A stretch of 11,519 nt of DNA from Aquificota bacterium (GTDB lineage: Bacteria; Aquificota; Aquificia; Aquificales; Hydrogenothermaceae): contig JAADEU010000095.1 of the NCBI GenBank assembly GCA_013153235.1, forward strand, positions 1-11,519, given 5' to 3'. The notes under the pieces were generated by a model that had not been told where the DNA came from, ran no database searches, and saw nothing but the letters and a program-made list of their open reading frames with translations. Shown here piece by piece: positions 1-5,549 of the stretch. The position numbers were made by a program, and so were the translations under genes. How positions within the stretch are numbered: the stretch's first letter is position 1; each line of letters begins with the position of its first letter.

Positions 1-1
1 T

Positions 2-241
2 GCACAGGCATTAAGACAGGCATTTAAGGCGTATATTTATAGCATTAAGGTTCCTAAAGAGCTGCAACTATACGCAAAACCAGAGACAAGACAACTGCTT
101 ATGAAAAAACCAAAATCAGAAGTGAGAGAAATCTACAACAGATTAATGAAAGAATATCAAAACGAAAAAGACCCTGTTGTCAAAAAAGCTTATGAAGGGG
201 TAGTTAAAAATATCTGGGAAGTCTTGAAGACAAACCAATGA
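2..241 (+). CDS. C-terminal end of an unidentified protein (partial)
   Basis: An open frame enters from the left edge and runs 79 codons to TGA at 239-241. The translation begins AQALRQAFKAYIYSIKVPKE and ends KNIWEVLKTNQ. It is rich in Lys, Glu and Tyr, looks mostly helical, and has no membrane segment or Cys/His cluster. I do not recognise the family. It converges on the lipoprotein gene with only 30 nt between the stops. It lies in the low-GC flank next to the tRNA-Arg, so an accessory or island gene is plausible, but nothing in these residues proves an integrase or nuclease. The frame is judged coding because it is open throughout with sensible composition. The start lies outside the window. 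Confidence 0.55.
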   Translation, partial: AQALRQAFKAYIYSIKVPKELQLYAKPETRQLLMKKPKSEVREIYNRLMKEYQNEKDPVVKKAYEGVVKNIWEVLKTNQ

Positions 242-271
242 GTTTGCACAAGAATGTATAATACATCAAGT

Positions 272-1150
272 TCAAATTGCACCCCGTGATGTATTTCCTG
301 GTCTAGGAATCACCATTTCTGGCTCTTCTGGTGCTTCTTCATATTCTTTTAGAATTTTATTTATACAATATCCGGTTAATGCTGCCAGCAATTGCTCGTG
401 TACTGTATCAGGGTAGATTTCAGACCACTCCTTGAGCCTCTGCGTGTAAATGACTTCACCAGCAGCAGATAGGAACTTAATTTCCTTCTCAAGGAATGCT
501 TCTTTATTTGGGTCAAACAAAACAACATCGTAAACTATATATGGAATTTTGCCATACTCTCTAAATTTTTCATATGCAAGTTCAAATGAAGGAACTATTG
601 CAAAATACGCTTTTATATACTTCCCGTCATAAGAGCAATCAATTTTGTTTTTGTATATAAAAAACCACCCAAGACTGTCAGAGTAATAGAGCAACCCATA
701 TTTCTTATTATTCTTTGTTTTTTCAAGGGATGCCGCTATAGTGTTGTATATAGATATTGCAAGCTTGTAATCGCTTTCCTTTAAAACATTTATAACCTTG
801 TTATCCCTATCAAAGACAACAACAACCTTATAAGTTCCGTATCTGCATTCTTTCCCTTTCTCTATTGACGAACCAATCACTTCCCACAGTCCTAATGTGG
901 CCATACTCATTGCAGCGTGGAAAGATGCTCTTTCTTTAGCCTCAAAATCAGAACAAAATTCGTAGTGAAAGTTTCCAAGTTCATCAACGGACACAGGCTT
1001 ACCAAGTTTTTCTAATACAGACTTTTTCGTTTCACCAGGCGATATCTTATATACATTTGAAACAGACTTTTCTTTTGCGGCCTTGACGGAACATGAGGAG
1101 ATTAATTGCAGAGTAATTAAGGCAATTAAAATAACTGTAAAGATTCTCAT
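272..1150 (-). CDS. Lipoprotein with BamE/SmpA-like N-terminal domain
   Basis: This 292-residue protein is exported and probably lipid-anchored. It has a short basic N terminus, a hydrophobic core and a lipobox I-S-S-C with the acylated Cys at residue 20. Residues about 33-66 (YKISPGETKKSVLEKLGKP and following) match the BamE/SmpA/OmlA pattern in which a 'G-x-T/S-x-x-x-V-x-x-x-L-G-x-P' stretch is followed by a beta strand. Residues 105-123 (GTYKVVVVFDRDNKVINV) look like the partner strands, so the fold seems interrupted by a ~35-residue insert. Residues 125-292 are not recognised. The ATG has a GAGGGG ribosome site 4 nt upstream and a clear promoter at 1180-1208, so it is transcribed alone. 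Base composition is more A+T rich than the genes beyond the tRNA. The lipoprotein call is firm. A role in outer-membrane assembly is not implied, since BamE-like folds occur in many lipoproteins. Confidence 0.8.
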   Translation of the reverse strand: MRIFTVILIALITLQLISSCSVKAAKEKSVSNVYKISPGETKKSVLEKLGKPVSVDELGNFHYEFCSDFEAKERASFHAAMSMATLGLWEVIGSSIEKGKECRYGTYKVVVVFDRDNKVINVLKESDYKLAISIYNTIAASLEKTKNNKKYGLLYYSDSLGWFFIYKNKIDCSYDGKYIKAYFAIVPSFELAYEKFREYGKIPYIVYDVVLFDPNKEAFLEKEIKFLSAAGEVIYTQRLKEWSEIYPDTVHEQLLAALTGYCINKILKEYEEAPEEPEMVIPRPGNTSRGAI

Positions 1151-1179
1151 TAGACCCCTCGTGTAGCGTTTAGATTTTA

Positions 1180-1208
1180 ATTATAAAGTCAAGAGGAAGC
1201 CCTTTCAA
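1180..1208 (-). promoter_or_regulatory. Sigma-70 promoter of the lipoprotein gene
   Basis: Reading the minus strand, TTGAAA (1208-1203) and a perfect TATAAT (1185-1180) are separated by exactly 17 nt. Transcription would start near 1173, giving a leader of ~23 nt that contains the GAGGGG ribosome site before the ATG at 1150. This is the best-formed promoter in the window. A hairpin (1234-1251) and the 10-bp repeats (1251-1290) lie directly upstream of it. Confidence 0.65.
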
Positions 1209-1233
1209 GAATCAATACACCTGGGTGAAAACT

Positions 1234-1251
1234 GGGTGCATTTTTGCACCC
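1234..1251 (-). terminator. Hairpin downstream of tRNA-Arg, possible terminator
   Basis: GGGTGCA (1234-1240), a four-base loop and TGCACCC (1245-1251) form a perfect 7-bp stem. On the minus strand it is followed by AGTTTTC, a short and imperfect T run. It lies ~100 nt past the 3' end of tRNA-Arg and just before the promoter of the next minus-strand gene, the expected place for a terminator of the tRNA/M16 transcript. The weak T run leaves room for it being an operator or part of the repeat structure instead. CTGGGTG is also repeated directly 11 nt apart at 1222 and 1233. Confidence 0.45.
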
Positions 1252-1290
1252 ATAAATTCCGAAAAATTCCAGAAAATTCCAGATAATTCC
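1251..1290. repeat. Four 10-bp tandem repeats with phased A-tracts
   Basis: Four consecutive 10-mers, cataaattcc, gaaaaattcc, agaaaattcc and agataattcc, share AATTCC at exactly 10-bp spacing. This is one turn of the helix, so the A/T tracts are in phase and the DNA should be bent, or should present repeated half-sites on one face. They lie between the tRNA-Arg 3' end and the lipoprotein promoter. No coding frame explains them. Confidence 0.7.
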
Positions 1291-1349
1291 AAATGGACAT
1301 TTTCTGGGGAAGTATTGATAATTCAGGCTTTACATTGATTTCAAAGGAA

Positions 1350-1423
1350 TGTCCCCGGGCGGATTTGAACCGCCGACCTCGAGATTAGGAATCTCGCGCT
1401 CTATCCTTCTGAGCTACGGGGAC
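1350..1423 (-). tRNA. tRNA-Arg, anticodon CCT (reads AGG)
   Basis: The minus strand folds into a full cloverleaf. The 7-bp acceptor stem pairs GTCCCCG (1423-1417) with CGGGGAC (1357-1351), with discriminator A at 1350. The D arm carries GCTCAGAAGGATAGAGC. The anticodon stem CGAGA/TCTCG closes a loop TTCCTAA with anticodon CCT, and the T arm contains GGTTCAAATCC. CCA is not encoded; the DNA reads TTCC after the discriminator base. The gene lies 19 nt beyond the M16 protease stop codon and may be cotranscribed with it, although a TATAAT also sits 11 nt upstream. AGG is a common Arg codon in the neighbouring genes, so this is not a tRNA for a rare codon here. Confidence 0.95.
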
Positions 1424-1434
1424 AGCATCTATAT

Positions 1435-1440
1435 ATTATA
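1435..1440 (-). promoter_or_regulatory. Possible -10 box for tRNA-Arg
   Basis: A perfect TATAAT on the minus strand lies in the 19-nt gap between the protease gene and the tRNA, 11 nt before the tRNA 5' end, so transcription would begin ~5 nt upstream of the mature end. No convincing -35 hexamer is present at 16-18 nt spacing, which would fall inside the protease gene. The surrounding run is simple AT sequence, so chance occurrence is possible. Confidence 0.3.
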
Positions 1441-1442
1441 TA

Positions 1443-2747
1443 TCAGTTCTTCTCAGGTAGTAGCTGTACTTCTGTGTAGTTGTTGTCTTTGAAGTATTTC
1501 TTCAAAAATCTATCCACATCCTCTTTGGTTACCTTTTCTATGTTTTCCGTGTAGTTAATGTCGTAATAGATATTTTCCGCCACCGATGCAGCATAACCGA
1601 GGGACTGGGCATCATGGGTTACCTCTTCCCTGGCAAAGACTTCGCTGTTAATGATTTTCCTCTTTGCATCCTCAACGACGCTTTCCGGTACACCGTTATC
1701 CCTGAAATCCCTTATGATTTTAAGAAGCTCTTTTTTAACAGTTTCAACCTTCTGTGGTTCTGTTATAAAGTAAAACAGGAACTGACTTGTTCCCCTGTGG
1801 GACAGATAACCTCCGTAGATAGCCTGTACAAGACCCTTCTCCCTGAGTTTCTGGTAGAGGATTGATGTTCTTCCACCGGTTAGAATCTCTTCAAGCACGT
1901 TTGCTGTGTAGCTTTCTTCACTTGTAACCGGTGGTGCCTGCCAGCCGATGGCAACATATGCCCTTGTAATCTGGGGCTTTCTTATCACCTTTGTTCTGAT
2001 TTCCTCCTGCGGAGGTTCTAATGGTACCTTTGGGGGTTTATAGTACTTTCCTTTTACAGTTCCGAAGGTTTCCTTTATCTTTTTCAGCACCCTGTCCCTG
2101 TCTATATTACCTACAACAACCACGTAGGTATTTGATGGTACATAATGGGAGTAAAAGTACCCCCTGACAAGCTCTGCGTTGAACTTTTCAATGGTCTCCC
2201 TGTACCCGATTACAGGATGTTTATAGTTACTCACTTTGTAAGCCAGTTTGTTGTAAGTGTCCCACAGTACGCTTTTAGGGTTATCAAGATGTCTGTTTAA
2301 CTCCTCAAGGACTATGGGCTTTTCCTTCTCAACCATTTTCTCCGTCAGTGATGGGGCTGTTGTCATCCAGTACAGGTACTGTAGACTCTCCTCCCAGAAG
2401 GGAGCGGCAATCTCTATGTAGTAAAATGTAAAGTCATTACTGGTTGCTGCGTTTATACTTCCACCCTTTTTTTCAACCTCGTACTCTATCTCCCCGGGTT
2501 TTGTGTATTTTGTTCCGTTAAACAGCATATGCTCAAGGAAGTGGGACAATCCCCTTTCCCTGTCATTTTCAAATACAGAACCTACACCAAACCAGACCTG
2601 AATGGCCACAGCCTCTGTATCTTTTCTCTCTTTTATTATCGCTGTAACCCCGTTGTCCAGCTTTTCCACATATACGTTGTTTATTAACTCCCCTGCATGC
2701 ACCATTACCGTCATGACTATCACCACCAGAATTATTATTGGTTTCAT
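1443..2747 (-). CDS. Secreted M16 family zinc metalloprotease
   Basis: This 434-residue protein is an inverzincin-type peptidase (processing-peptidase/PqqL-like M16 family). Residues 1-18 form a signal peptide ending in M-V-H-A-G, so it acts in the periplasm. The zinc site is the inverted motif HFLEH at residues 69-73, with E72 as general base. The third ligand is E150 in EKPIVLEELNRHLDNP, 76 residues after H73, the usual distance. The second half-domain contains GGRTSILYQKLREKGL (about 291-306), typical of the C-terminal M16 fold. Length fits a complete two-domain single-chain M16 protein. Its ATG overlaps the stop of the upstream gene (ATGA, 4 nt), with GGTGG as ribosome site, so it is translationally coupled to the nuclease-fold gene. 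Family and activity are well supported; the substrate is unknown. Confidence 0.93.
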   Translation of the reverse strand: MKPIIILVVIVMTVMVHAGELINNVYVEKLDNGVTAIIKERKDTEAVAIQVWFGVGSVFENDRERGLSHFLEHMLFNGTKYTKPGEIEYEVEKKGGSINAATSNDFTFYYIEIAAPFWEESLQYLYWMTTAPSLTEKMVEKEKPIVLEELNRHLDNPKSVLWDTYNKLAYKVSNYKHPVIGYRETIEKFNAELVRGYFYSHYVPSNTYVVVVGNIDRDRVLKKIKETFGTVKGKYYKPPKVPLEPPQEEIRTKVIRKPQITRAYVAIGWQAPPVTSEESYTANVLEEILTGGRTSILYQKLREKGLVQAIYGGYLSHRGTSQFLFYFITEPQKVETVKKELLKIIRDFRDNGVPESVVEDAKRKIINSEVFAREEVTHDAQSLGYAASVAENIYYDINYTENIEKVTKEDVDRFLKKYFKDNNYTEVQLLPEKN

Positions 2748-3538
2748 TTTGCCACCGCTTTTTTCTCTTCTAATTTTTTATACGCCTCCTGAAGTTTCTC
2801 TTCAACCTCATTCAGCCATGTATCCCTTCTTATTATCTCATCTGTTGTTTCTTTGTGCAGAAGTTCATAATTGTGGAATCTGGTTGTGGTTTCGTAGTAA
2901 TCCTCCACAATTCTGATTGAAGGGAAAAATCTGATTATCTGCTCGTACTCAAACAGATTCACCTCTTTTTTGAGGAGATACTCTTTTATTTCCTGTTTCA
3001 GTCTGGAGTTGGTAATAATCCAGACACCGCTGCATCTGTATTTTTCTTTCCCCTCTAAGAGCTTATCTATATATTTTTTCCCCAGTTTTTTTGCCTGCTG
3101 GTGGTCAACAAAGTCTATACATACCTTTTTGTCTTTGTCTACCTCAAGGATAAAATCTATGTGGTGGTCTTTAAAAACAGGTGGTTCGTATATTCTGTAT
3201 CCCAGAATCTCAAACATAACAGAAAATGTCCACTCAAAGTCCGTTCCTTTCAGGGTTTTTAGTATCTTTTTTTCGTCCTGGTTCCAGCTGTAGTCCTGGA
3301 TGTTGTTTTTTATGTGATTTATCCTGTCCCTGAAGTGTTCCATTTTTTGTCTGAACTTTTCCGCCCTCTGTATGTACTGGGAACGTTCTTTCAGATACCT
3401 GTCCCTGTAATACTCAAGGGTGGGAATGAGTTGTTTTTCCTTTTTTCTTTTTTCTTCCCGGTATCTCAGGTAGATGTAGTACCCTACGATTCCTGCAATC
3501 AGAAGAATCAGGGTTATGTCTATCAGCTCAGGCCTCAT
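2744..3538 (-). CDS. Membrane-anchored restriction-endonuclease-fold (Mrr-like) protein, probably inactive
   Basis: This 264-residue protein has an N-terminal membrane helix (about residues 6-24), a charged helical coiled-coil region (25-95), and a domain at about 98-205 resembling the Mrr_cat/DUF2034 branch of the PD-(D/E)xK nuclease fold. The opening GTDFEWTFSVMFEILGY, the strand HHIDFILEV with D128, and GVWIITNSRLKQEIKEYL (171-188, the 'vlvTNs.f...A' segment) follow the family order. However, the strand that should read V-x-Q-x-K is KVCIDFVDHQQ (138-148), with no Lys at the catalytic position. The fold looks kept and nuclease activity lost. A second helical stretch ends the protein. The ATG lies within the end of the macro gene (11-nt overlap) and has AAGGA ~9 nt upstream. 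It may be a membrane-bound DNA- or nucleotide-binding partner, which is inference. The fold is assigned by pattern only. Confidence 0.72.
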   Translation of the reverse strand: MRPELIDITLILLIAGIVGYYIYLRYREEKRKKEKQLIPTLEYYRDRYLKERSQYIQRAEKFRQKMEHFRDRINHIKNNIQDYSWNQDEKKILKTLKGTDFEWTFSVMFEILGYRIYEPPVFKDHHIDFILEVDKDKKVCIDFVDHQQAKKLGKKYIDKLLEGKEKYRCSGVWIITNSRLKQEIKEYLLKKEVNLFEYEQIIRFFPSIRIVEDYYETTTRFHNYELLHKETTDEIIRRDTWLNEVEEKLQEAYKKLEEKKAVAK

Positions 3539-4088
3539 TCAGTATTTCCTTTAACGCCTCTTCATAGTAATAGTAGATACTGTCTGTAAACAGTACAAAC
3601 CTCACCTCAGTAATATAGTTCTCATTTTTGATAAAATCTATGACCGCCATCATGGCTGTTCTGGCAGACAGGTCCAGGGGGCATCTGTAGGCGCCTGTGC
3701 TGATAGACGGAAATGCCACAGTTTTAATGCCGTTTTCCTTTGCAACCTTCAGGCTGTTGTAGTAGGCATTGTAAAGGAGTTTTTCATGGTTCTCTGTAAA
3801 TCTACCGTGGCATACAGGTCCGACAGTGTGTATCACATATTCAGCCTTTAGATTTCCTCCTGTTGTGATAACGGCCTCACCTGTAGGCAGTCCATCTGGA
3901 TAGGTGGTCTGTCGTATCTTTTTGCATTCCTCTAAAATAGCCGGTCCGCCTTTGCTGTGTATCGCACCGTCAACACCACCACCGCCCATTAATGTTGAAT
4001 TTGCAGCATTTACTATGGCCTGGGTATCCTCTTCTGTAATATCTCCTATTTTTAAGACCAGTTTTGTACCGTTTATGGTGGTTTCCAT
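3528..4088 (-). CDS. Macro-domain ADP-ribose-binding protein (MacroD/YmdB type)
   Basis: This is a single macro domain of 186 residues, the normal size for stand-alone MacroD enzymes. These bind ADP-ribose and remove ADP-ribose from proteins or hydrolyse O-acetyl-ADP-ribose in the cytoplasm. Visible motifs are GDIT (15-18, D16 for adenine), IVNAANSTLMGGGGVDGAIH (25-44, with the catalytic Asn and the glycine-rich loop), YVIHTVGPV (84-92), and the phosphate loop FPSISTGAYRCPL (126-138). All the residues expected of an active MacroD are present. It opens a three-gene overlapping operon with a nuclease-fold membrane protein and a protease. An extended -10 promoter sits just upstream. The ribosome site before the ATG is weak (no clear GGAG). 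Confidence 0.93.
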   Translation of the reverse strand: METTINGTKLVLKIGDITEEDTQAIVNAANSTLMGGGGVDGAIHSKGGPAILEECKKIRQTTYPDGLPTGEAVITTGGNLKAEYVIHTVGPVCHGRFTENHEKLLYNAYYNSLKVAKENGIKTVAFPSISTGAYRCPLDLSARTAMMAVIDFIKNENYITEVRFVLFTDSIYYYYEEALKEILNEA

Positions 4089-4119
4089 GGCTGATACCGG
4101 TGGAAAAATTTATATTAAA

Positions 4120-4128
4120 ATTATAGCA
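4120..4128 (-). promoter_or_regulatory. Extended -10 promoter for the macro operon
   Basis: On the minus strand TG-C-TATAAT reads from 4128 to 4120, an extended -10 element with a perfect hexamer. There is no good -35 at 17 nt, which extended -10 promoters tolerate. The start would fall near 4113, leaving a ~25-nt leader. The same 60-nt interval must also serve the divergent plus-strand operon, for which I see no convincing promoter. Confidence 0.45.
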
Positions 4129-4148
4129 GTAAAATTAAGGTGGGGGAT

Positions 4149-4458
4149 ATGGAAGACTCTTTTATCTATCTTGGGCGGCAGCCGATTTTAGATAGACATA
4201 AAAAAATCGTTGCCTATGAGATTCTATACAGAAAAAGTTTTGAGGCGTTTGCAAAAGTAGAGGATGAGAGCTCAGGAAGAAGGAATTCTGGGGAAAATGA
4301 TAAAATTGTGTGAGGACCTTGAAGCCGGAGATTTTATGGCAATAAAAGAGGAACTGAAACAGCTTGGTCTGAAGATGGAAGACTTTTTCAAAGCAGAAGA
4401 AGAGGCCGTTCTGTTTGTTGAAGAGGTAAAACAAAAAATTCTGAAAGGAGCTGCCTGA
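4149..4458 (+). pseudogene. EAL-HDOD (YuxH-type) signalling gene, remnant with large internal deletion
   Basis: The first ~38 codons from ATG 4149 read FIYLGRQPILDRHKKIVAYE then ILYRKSFEAF. This is the hallmark start of EAL-HDOD proteins ('RQPIfdr...vyaYELLyR'), a family of degenerate c-di-GMP phosphodiesterase domains fused to HDOD. That frame then ends at TGA 4311-4313. From about 4270 a second frame (stop TGA 4456-4458) reads EEGILGKMIKLCEDLEAGDF and then an E/K-rich helix, which resembles the C-terminal end of the same family. Intact members are roughly 400 residues, so ~300 codons are missing between the two parts and the join is out of frame. The start keeps a strong ribosome site (AGGTGGGG, 4138-4146). 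The last codons carry AAAGGAG and a TGATG overlap with the next gene, so the remnant may still serve as its leader. The N-terminal match is firm; the C-terminal match is by pattern. Confidence 0.72.
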
Positions 4459-5549
4459 TGTTGATAACAGACCTGTTCTCCCTTGAGGATTTTAAGGAAA
4501 GCATACCCTTTACCGCCATAGGAGCACGAACCTGTTATTCTTCAGGGGACCTTGACTACCTTCTGAACGACCCAAGGGTCGTAAGCAGGGAAGACAGGGC
4601 AAAATTCCTGTCAAAACTTGGCAATTACAAGCACTTCAGCGTATTTGCCCATTCTTTTGCCTACAAGGATTTATCACAGCTGGAAGATGGTCTGATTGAC
4701 AGGTATCTGGAGGACGAGTTTAAAGGTCTGCCAAAGAAAAAAAAGGCAGAAATCGTTGCGATGAAAATAGCTTCAACAAAGTTCAAATCCCATTACAACC
4801 CTGAATACCCTACTGTTATAGGTGTTTCACTCAGGCATTACCTTGAGGATATGCTTCAGCAGAGTGAGGAGGAATATTTTAAGACATTTGAGAAAATGGC
4901 AGAGTACGACATTCCTGTAAAACCGCTTGGAAGCAGGGAAAACACAACCCTGATAGGTCTGATTAGGGAGTACGACGGGTATGGGGTGTTTTTTATAGAC
5001 AATGTTTCGCGGACAATGACCCACCAGCTTGTGAGACATACCGCCCTGAACTACAGCCAGAGAAGCCAGAGGTATGTGAGGGAAGACCAGAACCTCCTCA
5101 TAATTCCCCCTTCTGTTGAGAATTCAGACTTCAGATTGAAAAATCCGGACCATCTGGATGCATATCTGAGGCTTATAGGGGATTACCTGAGGGTTATTGA
5201 AGGCTCAGATGCAAAAAAAGAACTCCTCGAGGCTGTAGGAAGTAGAATCCGCAGTTTTGTTGAGGATTATACAGGGAAGGGTGAATTATCACTGAAGGAT
5301 ATTTACCTCCTTTTAGACCAGCTGGCAGAGGCAGTGTATGATACATCTGTCTATGCAGGGAAGGTTAAAAGGGAGGATGCCCGCTTTATACTCCCCCACG
5401 GCAGGAAAACAACAATTGTGGTATCGGGAACCCTCAGCTGGATAAAGGATTTCATCAAAAAAAGACTAGACCCCCACGCCCAGTGGGAGATACAGAAGGT
5501 GGCAGACCAGATGAAACAGCTCCTTCTGGAGCAGGGAATAGATGTTTAA
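4458..5549 (+). CDS. ThyX-like FAD-dependent thymidylate synthase, long variant
   Basis: ThyX makes dTMP from dUMP using methylene-tetrahydrofolate, NADPH and FAD. Family landmarks are AARTCYSS-like IGARTCYSSGD (21-31), KHFSVFAHSF (58-67, 'gH.S..EH..F'), DNVSRTMTHQLVRH (181-194), the signature S-Q-R-S-Q-R-Y (200-206), and DARFILPHGRKT with RLDPHAQWEI (307-344). Oddities: at 363 residues it is far longer than the usual ~220-250, because ~110 residues (71-177) are inserted between the H-x-S and SR-x-x-x-H-Q segments. The canonical RHRxxSxNExSxRY reads R-H-T-A-L-N-Y-S-Q-R-S-Q-R-Y, losing the third R and the E. The segment that normally holds a substrate-binding Arg (T-x-N-A-R) is S-G-T-L-S (323-327). 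The Ser and Arg at positions 11 and 13 of the motif remain. The ATG overlaps the preceding TGA (TGATG) with AAAGGAG in front. It may be a functional variant or a repurposed paralogue. Confidence 0.82.
   Translation: MLITDLFSLEDFKESIPFTAIGARTCYSSGDLDYLLNDPRVVSREDRAKFLSKLGNYKHFSVFAHSFAYKDLSQLEDGLIDRYLEDEFKGLPKKKKAEIVAMKIASTKFKSHYNPEYPTVIGVSLRHYLEDMLQQSEEEYFKTFEKMAEYDIPVKPLGSRENTTLIGLIREYDGYGVFFIDNVSRTMTHQLVRHTALNYSQRSQRYVREDQNLLIIPPSVENSDFRLKNPDHLDAYLRLIGDYLRVIEGSDAKKELLEAVGSRIRSFVEDYTGKGELSLKDIYLLLDQLAEAVYDTSVYAGKVKREDARFILPHGRKTTIVVSGTLSWIKDFIKKRLDPHAQWEIQKVADQMKQLLLEQGIDV

Noticed and set aside
1614..1865. Long open frames opposite the protease, nuclease-fold, macro, ThyX, UbiB, hisA and hydrolase genes
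   Set aside because: They are antisense or out-of-frame shadows with atypical composition and no ribosome sites, while the opposing frames carry clear family motifs.
4264..4458. A separate 64-residue gene starting at ATG 4264
   Set aside because: There is no properly spaced ribosome site for that ATG (GAGG touches it), and the sequence reads as the tail of the broken EAL-HDOD gene, so it is annotated as part of the pseudogene.
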